The translations under genes were made by a program, and so were the position numbers. From Rikenellaceae bacterium (lineage in GTDB: Bacteria > Bacteroidota > Bacteroidia > Bacteroidales > Rikenellaceae): a stretch of DNA of 64,000 nt. Below the pieces are notes generated by a model that was not told the DNA's origin, did not search any database, and saw nothing but the letters and a program-made list of their open reading frames with translations. Positions 44,752 to 56,775 of the stretch are shown here, piece after piece. How positions within the stretch are numbered: position 1 is the stretch's first letter; every line of letters begins with the position of its first letter. The stretch is from assembly GCA_015059845.1 (NCBI GenBank), contig SUZR01000007.1, positions 62,001 to 126,000 on the forward strand. Reading direction: 5' to 3'.

Positions 44752-45522
44752 TTATGCCACCGAACACTCAATGCCCAATGCTCGAACACGCTCGGCAATG
44801 GCCATTAACTCCTCCTTGCTAACCTTCTCCAGCGTCTGGCACGGCGTGTCGCGGTCCAAAGAGTATACCATCACCTGACGTGGTGCAATCTCCTCAACGA
44901 GCTTCAGCCACGCCTCGACCTCGTTGTCGGCGGTGTTGTCAATCGCCTGACCAGCATACTCTCCACGCAGGAACATAGTCTGGATAATGAGCTTACCTTC
45001 GAACTCTTTGAGCAGTTCAACCGTACGTGCCACGGTGTACGCACCCTGGGGCTTGTTTATCAGCTGCACGGTTGCGTCGAAGGCCGAATCGAGCTTGAGG
45101 ATATTGTTATCTACTCGCAGCAAGGCGCGGCGCACATCCTCGCGGTGAATCTGCGTGGCGTTGCTCAGCACCGATACCTTAGCCGTAGGGCACAGCTCAT
45201 CGCGGAGGGCTAATGTGTCATCTATAACACCCTCAAAATCGGGGTGCATCGTAGGCTCTCCGTTGCCGGCAAAGGTGATAACATCGGGCGGAGTGCTATC
45301 TGCAACCATACGGGTGAGGACCTCACGCAGCATCGTGCGTACATCCTCGCGCGAGTTAAAGCGTTTACGACCCACGTGGTCGGCATTCCATCCGCACTCG
45401 CAATATATGCAGTCGAAGCTACACAGCTTCGACTCTACGGGCAGAAGGTTTACCCCTAACGATAGCCCCAGACGACGTGAGCGAATAGGACCAAAAATTA
45501 TATTGTCGTATAGTGATGTCAT
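44752..45522 (-). CDS. Radical SAM protein (COG0731/TYW1-like Fe-S oxidoreductase)
   Basis: A 256-residue protein with the [4Fe-4S] motif CSFDCIYCECG (CxxxCxxC) at residues about 34-44, followed by FAGNGEPTMHPDF and KVSVLSNATQI typical of the radical SAM barrel. The N-terminus FGPIRSRRLGLSLGVNLLP is characteristic of a widespread uncharacterised family. The reaction is unknown. It starts 11 nt after the AraC regulator stop and is likely co-transcribed with it. Confidence 0.88.
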   Translation of the reverse strand: MTSLYDNIIFGPIRSRRLGLSLGVNLLPVESKLCSFDCIYCECGWNADHVGRKRFNSREDVRTMLREVLTRMVADSTPPDVITFAGNGEPTMHPDFEGVIDDTLALRDELCPTAKVSVLSNATQIHREDVRRALLRVDNNILKLDSAFDATVQLINKPQGAYTVARTVELLKEFEGKLIIQTMFLRGEYAGQAIDNTADNEVEAWLKLVEEIAPRQVMVYSLDRDTPCQTLEKVSKEELMAIAERVRALGIECSVA

Positions 45523-45533
45523 AGTGTTGCGTT

Positions 45534-46412
45534 TTACATCTTCGAGCGCCTGAACTCCTTGGGTGTCATTCCCGTGTGACGCAGGAAGTATTGTCCAAAG
45601 AATGAGGGGTTTGGGAAGTTGAGTTTGTTCGATACCTGCTGAATCGTGAGCTGCGTCGTCGAGAGCAGAGCCTTAGCGTTGAGAATCACCGAACGTGTAA
45701 TCCAGTTCGCTGCGCTGTTACCCGAAATCTGGCGTGTGACGATGGTCAGATATTTGGGCGTGATGCAGAGCTTATCGGCGTAGTATTGCACCTCGCGTGA
45801 GATGGTAATATCGGTTGCCAGCAACGACAAGAACTTGCGGAACAGAATATCCTGACGTGAGCAGGGCTCGCGCTTGACGGGTATATCGTGCGCATAGATG
45901 CCAGCCAGCTCGTAGCAGAGCAGGGTCAGCATATGGCGGTTAATCTGGTCGTGGAAGGGGTGCTCGGTGCGGGTGTCGCGCTCGTGCATCAGATTGCAAA
46001 TCTGAAGTATAGAGTCGAGCTGCTGCTGGCTCAGCACCATACAGGGATTCTCGCGCATCGACATATGTATTGAGTTGGCCGAGGGGGTGTTCAGCTCGCC
46101 GATAAAGTCGGTGTTAATCATCAGCGTGTAGCTCTTGAAACCCTCGCCGCGCTTGAAGTCCTGAATGATAGTGCCGGGGAACGATATGCAGAGCGTGCGG
46201 GGCGATAGCTGGTATTTGTGTTCATCGATTATCACATATCCCTCGCCCTCGAGGCAAATAAATATACCACCGCGGCTGAATGTTCGCGGCACGTTATCCT
46301 CGTTGATTATGGCATCGTAGTCTTTGCTATCGATATATGCAAACAGCGGATTTGACACGCCAAGCAGCGCGTCAACATCGTTTGGTTTATCTTGATTGTG
46401 CTGTACCTCCAT
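45534..46412 (-). CDS. AraC-family transcriptional regulator
   Basis: A 292-residue protein: N-terminal cupin-like domain (about 1-180; GGIFICLEGEGYVIIDEHKYQL) and C-terminal AraC domain (ADKLCITPKYLTIVTRQ, IQQVSNKLNFPNPSFFGQYF, GMTPKEFR). Similar in length and layout to 19894-20796, so the two are paralogues. Own promoter at 46433. It probably leads a two-gene unit with the radical SAM gene. Confidence 0.9.
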   Translation of the reverse strand: MEVQHNQDKPNDVDALLGVSNPLFAYIDSKDYDAIINEDNVPRTFSRGGIFICLEGEGYVIIDEHKYQLSPRTLCISFPGTIIQDFKRGEGFKSYTLMINTDFIGELNTPSANSIHMSMRENPCMVLSQQQLDSILQICNLMHERDTRTEHPFHDQINRHMLTLLCYELAGIYAHDIPVKREPCSRQDILFRKFLSLLATDITISREVQYYADKLCITPKYLTIVTRQISGNSAANWITRSVILNAKALLSTTQLTIQQVSNKLNFPNPSFFGQYFLRHTGMTPKEFRRSKM

Positions 46413-46432
46413 TACTCATTCTAATTTCTGGA

Positions 46433-46440
46433 CAAATATA
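46433..46440 (-). promoter_or_regulatory. -7 promoter element for the AraC/radical SAM unit
   Basis: Reads TATATTTG on the minus strand. Confidence 0.55.
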
Positions 46441-46534
46441 CAAAGAATTCGCAACAAAGAATATTTTTGGCGATGTTTTGTGCTTTTTAGTGGCTAATTT
46501 GTGTATTTATAGAACATTTTTGCTGTCGGGCAAT

Positions 46535-46567
46535 AAAAAAGGCTGCCAACCTTGTGGTCTGGCAGCC
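46535..46567 (-). terminator. Terminator of the second GDPD gene
   Basis: Stem GGCTGCCA (46541-46548) with TGGCAGCC (46560-46567); T run on the minus strand at 46535-46540. Confidence 0.85.
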
Positions 46568-46588
46568 CTTGTAACTATTGCTGTTTTA

Positions 46589-47524
46589 TTAGTCGTGCAA
46601 ACCGCGTGAACGCAAGTACTCGATAAGCATCTCGGGGCGGTCGGTCTGGATAATGGTTGTACCCATATCCACTACCTTGCCATATACCTCAGCAGCAGAT
46701 GTCTCGAAAGCAACGTCGTCGCTCCAGCCACCGCACAATGAGTTCCAGAGAGTGTTAACCCACAACTTTGAGCCGCTATCCAATACGCGCTTTACGGCGC
46801 TCTCAACCTCGGCATTCATCTCGTCGAAGCAAATCTCATAGGCCAACTGGGGCTTCTCGGCAATGTAATCGTCAAAGAGAGCCTTGTGCTTCTCGTTTGT
46901 GGGAGTGATAACGGGCATATAGAGCAAGTTGTTCTTGTGCTCAGCCATCTTTGCCTGCACCTCTGCTACGGGCTTGCTGCCCTTGATAAGTACCTGGTCG
47001 GTAACACCCAACTTCTCGGTAATCTCCACTACCAGGTCGTAGTAGTCGTAACCCTTGTCGAGGTTTACAGTGATGCGGTCCTTACATACGGCCAGAGCCT
47101 CCTCCAGTGTGGGCATCTTAAGGTCGAGTGAAGAGCGTACGTTGTGAGCAGTCTTGAGATAGTACTGCTGAATCTCCTCGTATGTCATCTCGTTGATGTT
47201 ACCCTTACCTGTTGTGCAGCGGTTGATGGTGCGGTCGTGTGAGAGAACGAGTACGCTATCCTTGGTGAGCTGAATGTCAATCTCAACCATATCGGCGCCC
47301 ATCTTGATTACAGACTCAATAGCGGGGATTGAGTTCTCGGGGTAGTTGCGCCAGTCGCCACGGTGGCAAACAACCAAAACCTGCTTTGACTTGGGGTCGT
47401 GCAGATTCTTCAAAATGGTCTCAATATTATTCGCCTTAGCAGCGGGGGCCTCGGCGGGAGCCTGGTTGCAGGCAGTCATCAACATAGCTGCTACAACGCA
47501 TAATGAGAGGAAAAATTTCTTCAT
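46589..47524 (-). CDS. Glycerophosphodiester phosphodiesterase lipoprotein
   Basis: A 311-residue GDPD protein with lipoprotein signal (MKKFFLSLCVVAAMLMTAC, Cys 19). Catalytic motifs are VVCHRGDWRNYPENSIPA, the E-x-D pair in GADMVEIDIQLTKD and SHDRTINRCTTGKG. Insertions make it longer than 36226-37050, and codon use is more biased. Likely envelope-anchored lipid-headgroup scavenging. Own promoter, divergent from the ROK gene. Confidence 0.93.
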   Translation of the reverse strand: MKKFFLSLCVVAAMLMTACNQAPAEAPAAKANNIETILKNLHDPKSKQVLVVCHRGDWRNYPENSIPAIESVIKMGADMVEIDIQLTKDSVLVLSHDRTINRCTTGKGNINEMTYEEIQQYYLKTAHNVRSSLDLKMPTLEEALAVCKDRITVNLDKGYDYYDLVVEITEKLGVTDQVLIKGSKPVAEVQAKMAEHKNNLLYMPVITPTNEKHKALFDDYIAEKPQLAYEICFDEMNAEVESAVKRVLDSGSKLWVNTLWNSLCGGWSDDVAFETSAAEVYGKVVDMGTTIIQTDRPEMLIEYLRSRGLHD

Positions 47525-47564
47525 AGTAGGGTTAATTTAAAATGATAAATCAAATTTGAATGAA

Positions 47565-47572
47565 CAAATATA
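47565..47572 (-). promoter_or_regulatory. -7 promoter element for the GDPD lipoprotein gene
   Basis: Reads TATATTTG on the minus strand; back to back with 47606-47613. Confidence 0.55.
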
Positions 47573-47605
47573 GATAATTTATACCGAAATTTCACATAAA
47601 ATCAC

Positions 47606-47613
47606 TACCTTTG
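47606..47613 (+). promoter_or_regulatory. -7 promoter element for the ROK gene
   Basis: Reads TACCTTTG, 29 nt before the ATG. Confidence 0.55.
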
Positions 47614-47642
47614 AATAAATATTCAACAAAAAACTGCTTACA

Positions 47643-48749
47643 ATGTATAGAAACGATCAAAGAACAGTTATTACGCTCGATGCTGGAGGTACCAATTTCG
47701 TATTCGGTGCAATCCGTGCCAATAAATTTATCGTAGAGCCTATCACCTTGCCCTCTAATGCCGACGATTTGGATAAGTGTATGGCTACCTTAGTCGAAGG
47801 TTTTGAGCAGGTTATGGCCAAACTCGACCATAAGCCCGTAGCTATCAGCTTTGCCTTCCCCGGTCCGGCCGACTATGCCAATGGTATTGTGGGCGGTTTC
47901 TATCTGCCTAACTTCCCCTCGTTCCGCGACGGTGTGGCGTTGGGCCCCTTCCTTGAGGAGAAGTTCGGAATACCCGTATATATCAACAACGATGCGGATT
48001 TGTATGCCTACGGTGAGGCTCTGGCGGGCGCTCTGCCTGAGATTAACGAGAAGCTGGAGAAGCTGGGTAGCGCCAAGCGTTATCACACCCTGCTGGGTTA
48101 TACGTTCGGCACAGGCTTCGGCTTTGGCTTTGTGACCAATGGCGAGTTGCATACGGGCGATAACTCTTGTATCGAGACCTTCTGCCTGCGCCATAAGCAT
48201 ATGCCCGGCGTGATGGTTGAGGATGGCGTTGCCGTTCGTGCCGTGAAGCGTGTTTATAAGGAGGAGTCGGGCATTGACGACCCCACACTCCAGCCGAAGG
48301 ATATCTTCGATATTGCCGAGGGTAAGCGTGAGGGTAATCAGGAGGCTGCTCGCAAGGCATTCGCTACGATGGGCGAGGTTGCGGGTGATGCTATGGCCAC
48401 GGCCGTTACGTTGATTGACGGTGTGATTGTTATCGGTGGCGGTATCACAGCTGCCTCGAAGTATATTATGCCTTCGCTGTTGAAGGAGTTGCGCTCTGAG
48501 ATGCACTCTATTGGCGGTGAGGCCTTCGACCGCGTGCAGATGAAGGTTTACGACCTGAACGATGAGGCCGAATTCGAGCAGTTCGCTAAAGGCGCATCGC
48601 GTGACTTGCCAGTATATGGCTCGGATAAGGTTGTTACGTACGACCCGCAGAAGCGTATCGGTGTGATGATTACCAACATCGGTGCCAGCACAGCTATCTC
48701 GCTCGGTGCTTATGCTTACGCGTTGAATGAGGTTGATAAGAATAAGTAA
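47643..48749 (+). CDS. ROK-family protein (probable sugar kinase)
   Basis: A 368-residue ASKHA-fold protein with the N-terminal phosphate loop DAGGTNFVFGAI, sugar-binding INNDADLYAYGEAL and a glycine-rich GTGFGFGFV. The usual ROK zinc motif (Cys-rich CxCGxxGC) is missing; the matching region reads SCIETFCLRHKH. It probably phosphorylates glucose or another hexose, but the altered motif leaves that uncertain. Monocistronic, followed by a short hairpin terminator. Confidence 0.85.
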   Translation: MYRNDQRTVITLDAGGTNFVFGAIRANKFIVEPITLPSNADDLDKCMATLVEGFEQVMAKLDHKPVAISFAFPGPADYANGIVGGFYLPNFPSFRDGVALGPFLEEKFGIPVYINNDADLYAYGEALAGALPEINEKLEKLGSAKRYHTLLGYTFGTGFGFGFVTNGELHTGDNSCIETFCLRHKHMPGVMVEDGVAVRAVKRVYKEESGIDDPTLQPKDIFDIAEGKREGNQEAARKAFATMGEVAGDAMATAVTLIDGVIVIGGGITAASKYIMPSLLKELRSEMHSIGGEAFDRVQMKVYDLNDEAEFEQFAKGASRDLPVYGSDKVVTYDPQKRIGVMITNIGASTAISLGAYAYALNEVDKNK

Positions 48750-48773
48750 AGAATATTTTTTGAAGACTGCATT

Positions 48774-48798
48774 CCGACCCGCAAGGTCGGGATGTTGT
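48774..48798 (+). terminator. Probable terminator after the ROK gene
   Basis: Stem CCGACC (48774-48779) with GGTCGG (48785-48790), followed by a loose T-rich stretch. Confidence 0.5.
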
Positions 48799-48828
48799 TT
48801 TGTGATGTGTTAATTCAAACAAAACAAT

Positions 48829-50067
48829 ATGAAAAAACTAATTGCTACTCTTAAAAATGAAGACTGGGTGATTGTCTATGCAGGTGCTATCGTGCTGCTG
48901 CTGGCAACACTCTTCCCATCGGCTATGCCTACGATGCCCAAAGAGCTGGGCTCGGCAGAGTCGTGGCTGAAGGCCGCAACAATGTTTGCCTCTATCCTGG
49001 GTCTTACCTATCTGTGTCAGGCCGTGCTGCGCCGCAAGATGATAGGTATATTCCTGTCGTTGCTTGTGATTTTTGCTCTCTCGCTTGGCGCTCAGGTGGT
49101 TGCAAATATCCCAATCATCAAGGAGTGGGGTCTGGAGTCGGTATTTTTCTCTGTTATTTTCGGTCTTATCGTGAGCAACTGCTTCCGCGTGCCCGAGTGG
49201 CTGAAGCCCGCTATCCAGAGTGAGTTTTATATTAAGATAGGTATCGTCTGCCTGGGCTCTACAATCCTCTTTGGCGAGGTGCTGAAGTCGGGTGTGTTTG
49301 GCTTGGCGCAGGCGCTGATTGTGGTCTTTACCGTGTGGTTCTTCGCATTCCGCATCTCACGCAGAATGGGCGTTGACCAGGAGATGTCAACAATGTTGGC
49401 CTCGTCGGTCTCTATCTGTGGCGTATCGGCTGCGATTGCTACGGCTGGAGTTATCAAGGGCGATAATAAGAAGCTGTCGTATATCATCTCGCTGGTGCTG
49501 GTGTGTGCTATCCCGATGATGTATATTATGCCGTGGGTTGCCGAGCTGCTTGGCCTCAGCGAGGAGGTTGCAGGTGCTTGGCTCGGTGGTACGATTGATA
49601 CCACGGGAGCGGTGGCTGCATCGGGTACGATGTTGGGCGAGACGGCTGCGCAGACGGCAATTATCGTTAAGTCGTCGCAGAACGTATTGCTCGGTCTGGC
49701 CGCTTTTGTTATCTCGCTGATGTGGACCTATAAGGGCGAGCAGCACGAGGAGAAGCCTACGCTGGGCGTAATCTGGGACCGCTTCCCGAAGTTTGTCGTT
49801 GGTTTTGTTTTGGCGTCGCTGGTGTTCAGCTTTATGATGGATACAGCCGATGCAAAGGCTATCGGTAAGATTACCAAGGGCTTTACCAATACTCTGTTCA
49901 GCATCGCTTTCGTGTGCGTAGGTTTGGAGACCCGCTTTGCCGATATCTTCTCGAAGGAGAATCGCCGCCCGTTGTGGGCATTCCTCTCGGCACAGGGATT
50001 CAATATCGTTGTTACGCTGATTGTTGCTTATCTGTTGTTCGGCGTTGTGAAGCCTCTGCTGGCATAA
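48829..50067 (+). CDS. YeiH/UPF0324-family membrane transporter (putative sulfate exporter)
   Basis: A 412-residue integral membrane protein with about ten hydrophobic helices. Conserved segments are IVSNCFRVPEWLKPAIQSEF, LGSTILFGEVLKSG, ASSVSICGVSAAIATAG and WLGGTIDTTGAVAASG, which match the UPF0324/YeiH family. The family label putative sulfate exporter rests on little data. Single gene ending at a terminator. Confidence 0.88.
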   Translation: MKKLIATLKNEDWVIVYAGAIVLLLATLFPSAMPTMPKELGSAESWLKAATMFASILGLTYLCQAVLRRKMIGIFLSLLVIFALSLGAQVVANIPIIKEWGLESVFFSVIFGLIVSNCFRVPEWLKPAIQSEFYIKIGIVCLGSTILFGEVLKSGVFGLAQALIVVFTVWFFAFRISRRMGVDQEMSTMLASSVSICGVSAAIATAGVIKGDNKKLSYIISLVLVCAIPMMYIMPWVAELLGLSEEVAGAWLGGTIDTTGAVAASGTMLGETAAQTAIIVKSSQNVLLGLAAFVISLMWTYKGEQHEEKPTLGVIWDRFPKFVVGFVLASLVFSFMMDTADAKAIGKITKGFTNTLFSIAFVCVGLETRFADIFSKENRRPLWAFLSAQGFNIVVTLIVAYLLFGVVKPLLA

Positions 50068-50089
50068 TTGCAGAACAAATAAATATCTT

Positions 50090-50120
50090 GGGTCACTTTT
50101 TTTCGGGGTGGCCCTTTTTT
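50090..50120 (+). terminator. Terminator of the YeiH-family gene
   Basis: GGGTCAC (50090-50096) pairs with GTGGCCC (50108-50114) with one G-U pair; six T follow. Confidence 0.8.
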
Positions 50121-50133
50121 ATGGCCCTCGATG

Positions 50134-50165
50134 TTTGGCAATTAGAGTCATAATAATTATATTTG
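50134..50165 (+). promoter_or_regulatory. Promoter of the nuclease/LacZ unit (full -33/-7 match)
   Basis: TTTG (50134-50137) and TATATTTG (50158-50165) with exactly 20 nt between; leader about 30 nt. Confidence 0.8.
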
Positions 50166-50202
50166 TCTTGATAAAAAAGAACATTCCAAAAACTTACTAA
50201 TT

Positions 50203-51123
50203 ATGAAAAAGATTTTCTTACTCGCAGCGTTGGCTTGCACAGTTATGTTTGCCGATGCACAGAACCTTATCGTAGGTTCTTACAACATCCGTAACGACAA
50301 CCAGGGCGACGCTCGTAAGGGTGACGGCTGGGCTACACGTTATAAGATTCTTTGCGACCAGGTACAGTGGTACGGTTTTGATGTATTCGGCGCTCAGGAG
50401 GTGAAGAAGAACCAGTTGGACGATATGTTGCGCGAGATGCCCGAGTATGCATCAGTAGGCGTAGGTCGTGACGATGGTAAGGAGAAGGGTGAGTTCTCTC
50501 CCGTATTCTACAAGAAGGAGCGCTTCAAGTTGTTGGATTCAGGTACTTTCTGGATTTCACCCACTCCCGAGAAGGTAGGTGTTAAGGGTTGGGACGCTGC
50601 TCTGCCCCGTATCTGCTCTTATGTCCGTCTTCAGGATAAGGTGACAAAGGTTAAGTTCTGGTTCTTCAACCTGCATATGGACCACATCGGTGTTGAGGCT
50701 CGTCGCGAGGGTGCTAAGCTCATCATCAAGCAGGTGTTGGAGATGTGCGGCAAGGAGCCAGCTATCGTTACAGGTGACTTCAACGTTGACCAGAACAACG
50801 AGGCTTACCACACAATGTTGCAGGGTGGCGTTATGAAGGACTCTTACGAGGCTGCAGCTGAGAAGTTCGCTACAAACGGTACGTTCAACTCATTCAACGC
50901 TGACCTCCACACTCAGAGCCGTATCGACCACATCTTCGTTACAAACTCTTTGGAGGTTACCAACTATGCAGTTTTGACCGACGGTTACTGGACACCCAAC
51001 ACACAGCCCGCACCCGAGATTAAGGGTAACGCTGCACCTCAGGAGATTAGCTTCCGCAAGCACATCCACCGCTGCCCCTCGGATCACTATCCTATCGCAG
51101 CTCGTCTTGTGTTGAAGAAGTAG
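50203..51123 (+). CDS. Exported endonuclease/exonuclease/phosphatase-family protein
   Basis: A 306-residue protein with signal peptide (MKKIFLLAALACTVMFADAQ). EEP-fold motifs: VGSYNIRNDNQGD, FGAQEVKKNQL (metal Glu), FNLHMDHIGVEAR, VTGDFNVDQNN and the C-terminal SDHYPIAA. Members include DNases, sphingomyelinases and inositol phosphatases; for exported Bacteroidota members the substrate is usually unknown. Strong codon bias. It precedes lacZ by 31 nt with no terminator between, so they share the promoter at 50134. Confidence 0.9.
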   Translation: MKKIFLLAALACTVMFADAQNLIVGSYNIRNDNQGDARKGDGWATRYKILCDQVQWYGFDVFGAQEVKKNQLDDMLREMPEYASVGVGRDDGKEKGEFSPVFYKKERFKLLDSGTFWISPTPEKVGVKGWDAALPRICSYVRLQDKVTKVKFWFFNLHMDHIGVEARREGAKLIIKQVLEMCGKEPAIVTGDFNVDQNNEAYHTMLQGGVMKDSYEAAAEKFATNGTFNSFNADLHTQSRIDHIFVTNSLEVTNYAVLTDGYWTPNTQPAPEIKGNAAPQEISFRKHIHRCPSDHYPIAARLVLKK

Positions 51124-51148
51124 TATTCTAACCCGAAAAATACCTTAA

Positions 51149-54226
<3,078 letters not shown>

Positions 54227-54246
54227 TTGATATTGATATATTTATG

Positions 54247-54279
54247 AAAAAGGCTCGGATAATTTCCGAGCCTTTTTTG
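54247..54279. terminator. Terminator after lacZ
   Basis: Stem AGGCTCGGA (54251-54259) with TCCGAGCCT (54265-54273), A run before and T run after. Confidence 0.92.
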
Positions 54280-54333
54280 TTGTTTCAGCTGTTGCAAGTT
54301 ACAAGTGTTATACCCACTGTAAATCCATAGATT

Positions 54334-54409
54334 AAGTGTTATAGGAGGTATAGGTATTATGAGTGTTATATAAATATTATCCATAACACCCATAATACCT
54401 ATAACACTT
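54334..54409. repeat. Long imperfect inverted repeat upstream of prfC
   Basis: The left arm (54334-54369) begins AAGTGTTATA, has a 9-nt insertion (GGAGGTATA) and continues GGTATTATGAGTGTTAT. The right arm (54383-54409) is its reverse complement without the insertion and with one mismatch. A further AAGTGTTATA lies at 54303-54312. It ends 25 nt before the prfC -7 element; role unknown, possibly operator-like or a small relic repeat. Confidence 0.7.
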
Positions 54410-54434
54410 ATATTTATAATTATGAATTTTTGCG

Positions 54435-54442
54435 TATCTTTG
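54435..54442 (+). promoter_or_regulatory. -7 promoter element for prfC
   Basis: Reads TATCTTTG. It lies downstream of an in-frame ATG at 54430, which therefore cannot be the start. Confidence 0.65.
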
Positions 54443-54465
54443 CAGCCGTTAAAAAGATAAAGATT

Positions 54466-56049
54466 ATGGCGTTAATTGACGAAATCACCAAGCGCAGAAC
54501 ATTTGCCGTTATTGCACACCCCGATGCGGGTAAGACAACACTTACTGAGAAGTTGCTCCTCTTTGGAGGTGCTATCCACGTGGCTGGTGCCGTGAAGAGC
54601 AACAAAATCAAGAAGGGCGCAACCTCCGACTTTATGGAGATTGAGCGTCAGCGTGGTATCTCGGTGGCAACATCGGTTATGGGCTTCAACTATAAGGACG
54701 TGAAGATTAATATCCTCGATACGCCCGGTCACGAGGACTTTGCCGAGGATACCTACCGCACGCTTACGGCCGTAGATTCGGTTATCATCGTTATTGACGG
54801 TGCGAAGGGTGTTGAGGCGCAGACGCGTAAGTTGATGAATGTCTGCCGTATGCGTAACACGCCCGTGATGGTCTTTATCAATAAGCTGGACCGCCCCTGC
54901 AAGGACCCGTTCGATTTGCTGGACGAGGTGGAGCGCGAGTTGCAGATTCGTGTGCGCCCGTTGGCATTCCCCATCTCAAGCGGCGATACGTTCAAGGGCG
55001 TATATAACATCTACGAGAAAAACCTCTCGCTCTTTACCTCTGACGAGCGTCAGACGGCCGATGCCGAGACCGTAGATTTCAGCGATATATCTAACCCCGA
55101 GCTGGATGGTTACATCACCGAGAAGTTCGCTACGCAGCTGCGCGAGAATCTGGACTTGGTGGAGGCTGTTTACGATGAGTTTAACCGCGAGGATTACCTG
55201 GCAGGTAAGCTGGCTCCCGTGTTCTTTGGCTCGGCGGTAAATAACTTCGGCGTACGAGAGCTTTTGGAGTGCTTTATCCGCATCGCTCCCTCTCCTTGCC
55301 CCTCGACTACGGAGACACGTGCCGTGCAGCCCGATGAGCAGAAAATGACAGGCTTTGTCTTTAAGATTCACGCCAATATGGACCCCAACCACCGCGACCG
55401 CTTGGCCTTTATGAAGATATGTTCGGGCACGTTCGAGCGTAATAAGAACTACCTGCACGTGCGCAGTGGCAAGCAGCTTAAATTCTCATCGCCCACAGCG
55501 TTTATGGCCGAGAAGAAGTCGGTTATCGACTTTGCCTACCCGGGTGATATTGTGGGTCTGCACGATACGGGAACGTTCAAGATTGGCGATACCTTCACCG
55601 AGGGTGAGAAGCTCAAGTTTACGGGTATTCCCTCGTTCTCGCCCGAGTTGTTCCGCTATATTGAGAATGCCGACCCGATGAAGTTCAAGCAGTTGGCTAA
55701 GGGTGTTGACCAGCTGATGGATGAGGGTGTGGCGCAGCTCTTCACCTCGAGCCTGAATGGCCGCAAGATTATCGGTACTGTTGGACAGCTTCAGTTTGAG
55801 GTTATTCAGTACCGTTTGGAGCACGAGTATGGCGCAAAGTGCCGCTGGGAGCCTATCTCTATCTATAAGGCGTGCTGGATTGAGAGCGACAATGCCGAGC
55901 AGCTGGCCGACTTCAAGCGCCGCAAGCACTCGAATATGGCCGTAGATAAGCACGGCCGCGATGTCTTCCTCGCCGACACAAGCTATGCACTTGCGCTGGC
56001 ACAGGAGAATTTTAAGGATATACGTTTCTATTTTACGTCAGAGTTTTAA
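54466..56049 (+). CDS. prfC: Peptide chain release factor 3
   Basis: A 527-residue translational GTPase that recycles RF1/RF2. G1 is [13 protein letters not shown], switch region [13 protein letters not shown]3 [12 protein letters not shown]4 [11 protein letters not shown]. The C-terminal EF-G-like domains are complete ([18 protein letters not shown]). The start at 54466 (MALIDEI) follows the promoter. An FKBP gene follows after 35 nt, possibly co-transcribed. Confidence 0.96.
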   Translation: MALIDEITKRRTFAVIAHPDAGKTTLTEKLLLFGGAIHVAGAVKSNKIKKGATSDFMEIERQRGISVATSVMGFNYKDVKINILDTPGHEDFAEDTYRTLTAVDSVIIVIDGAKGVEAQTRKLMNVCRMRNTPVMVFINKLDRPCKDPFDLLDEVERELQIRVRPLAFPISSGDTFKGVYNIYEKNLSLFTSDERQTADAETVDFSDISNPELDGYITEKFATQLRENLDLVEAVYDEFNREDYLAGKLAPVFFGSAVNNFGVRELLECFIRIAPSPCPSTTETRAVQPDEQKMTGFVFKIHANMDPNHRDRLAFMKICSGTFERNKNYLHVRSGKQLKFSSPTAFMAEKKSVIDFAYPGDIVGLHDTGTFKIGDTFTEGEKLKFTGIPSFSPELFRYIENADPMKFKQLAKGVDQLMDEGVAQLFTSSLNGRKIIGTVGQLQFEVIQYRLEHEYGAKCRWEPISIYKACWIESDNAEQLADFKRRKHSNMAVDKHGRDVFLADTSYALALAQENFKDIRFYFTSEF

Positions 56050-56084
56050 TTGCCTCTTGTTATAGAAATTTTTGGGGTAGTAGT

Positions 56085-56510
56085 ATGCCCTCGTATGAAA
56101 AGAGTATGGCTCGAGGAAATCAGAATAGCGCTTACAAGGAACGCAACTTGGAATTTTTGGAGGAGTACGCCTCACGCGATGGTGTGAAGGTGATGTTTAA
56201 TGGAGTGATGTATCGCGAAATTACCAAAGGTAAGGGCGATAAGCCTACGCCAAAGGCAATGATTACGGTGCATTATACTGGAAAACTCATCAACGGCAAG
56301 GTGTTCGACTCCACCCAGCAGGGTCGTCCCGCTACATTCAAGTTAAACCAGCTTATCGATGGCTGGCGTACCGCTTTGCGCGAGATGCCCGTGGGGTCGC
56401 GTTGGGAAATTGTCATCCCCTTCAATCTTGGCTATGGTGCCAAGGGCGCGGGAGTGATAAAGCCTTTCTCGACGCTGATTTTCGATGTAAGGTTAATTTC
56501 GATAGGGTAG
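56085..56510 (+). CDS. FKBP-type peptidyl-prolyl cis-trans isomerase
   Basis: A 141-residue protein with a short N-terminal helical segment and an FKBP domain (about 50-140): ITVHYTGKLINGKVFDST, GWRTALREMPVGSRWEIVIP and LGYGAKGAG. No signal peptide, so probably cytoplasmic, acting on proline bonds during folding. It follows prfC in the same direction and is followed by an A/T-rich terminator. Confidence 0.92.
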   Translation: MPSYEKSMARGNQNSAYKERNLEFLEEYASRDGVKVMFNGVMYREITKGKGDKPTPKAMITVHYTGKLINGKVFDSTQQGRPATFKLNQLIDGWRTALREMPVGSRWEIVIPFNLGYGAKGAGVIKPFSTLIFDVRLISIG

Positions 56511-56584
56511 GCGATAACTGCCGCCGAAGCCTATCTGCAATGAGAAGGTTGAGAGGATAAAAGGATATTTATTTTCGGGAAAGT

Positions 56585-56599
56585 CTCTTTTGGCGTCTG
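56585..56599 (+). repeat. 15-mer shared with the loop of the 6529-6651 inverted repeat
   Basis: CTCTTTTGGCGTCTG is identical at 6547-6561; 18 of 19 bases match when extended to the left. Possibly a decayed copy of the same element. Confidence 0.5.
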
Positions 56600-56620
56600 G
56601 CCAAATAAATTCATAATTCA

Positions 56621-56657
56621 AAATGCAAAATTCAAAATTGGGTTTTGCATTTTTTTA
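56621..56657 (+). terminator. Terminator after FKBP gene
   Basis: Stem AAATGCAAAA (56621-56630) with TTTTGCATTT (56643-56652), followed by more T. Confidence 0.75.
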
Positions 56658-56687
56658 TGCCCGAATGAAAAAATAAAGTCAAAATTA

Positions 56688-56719
56688 TTTGTCTTTTTGT
56701 AAAGTTTGCTTTACATTTG
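56688..56719 (+). promoter_or_regulatory. Promoter of the membrane protein/XRE pair (full -33/-7 match)
   Basis: TTTG (56688-56691) and TACATTTG (56712-56719) with exactly 20 nt between. It makes 56776 the start rather than the in-frame ATG at 56689. Confidence 0.8.
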
Positions 56720-56775
56720 CGGTAGCAATAGTGAGAACTCAACTATTTTTATATAACTCCAAAACTATTACAACT

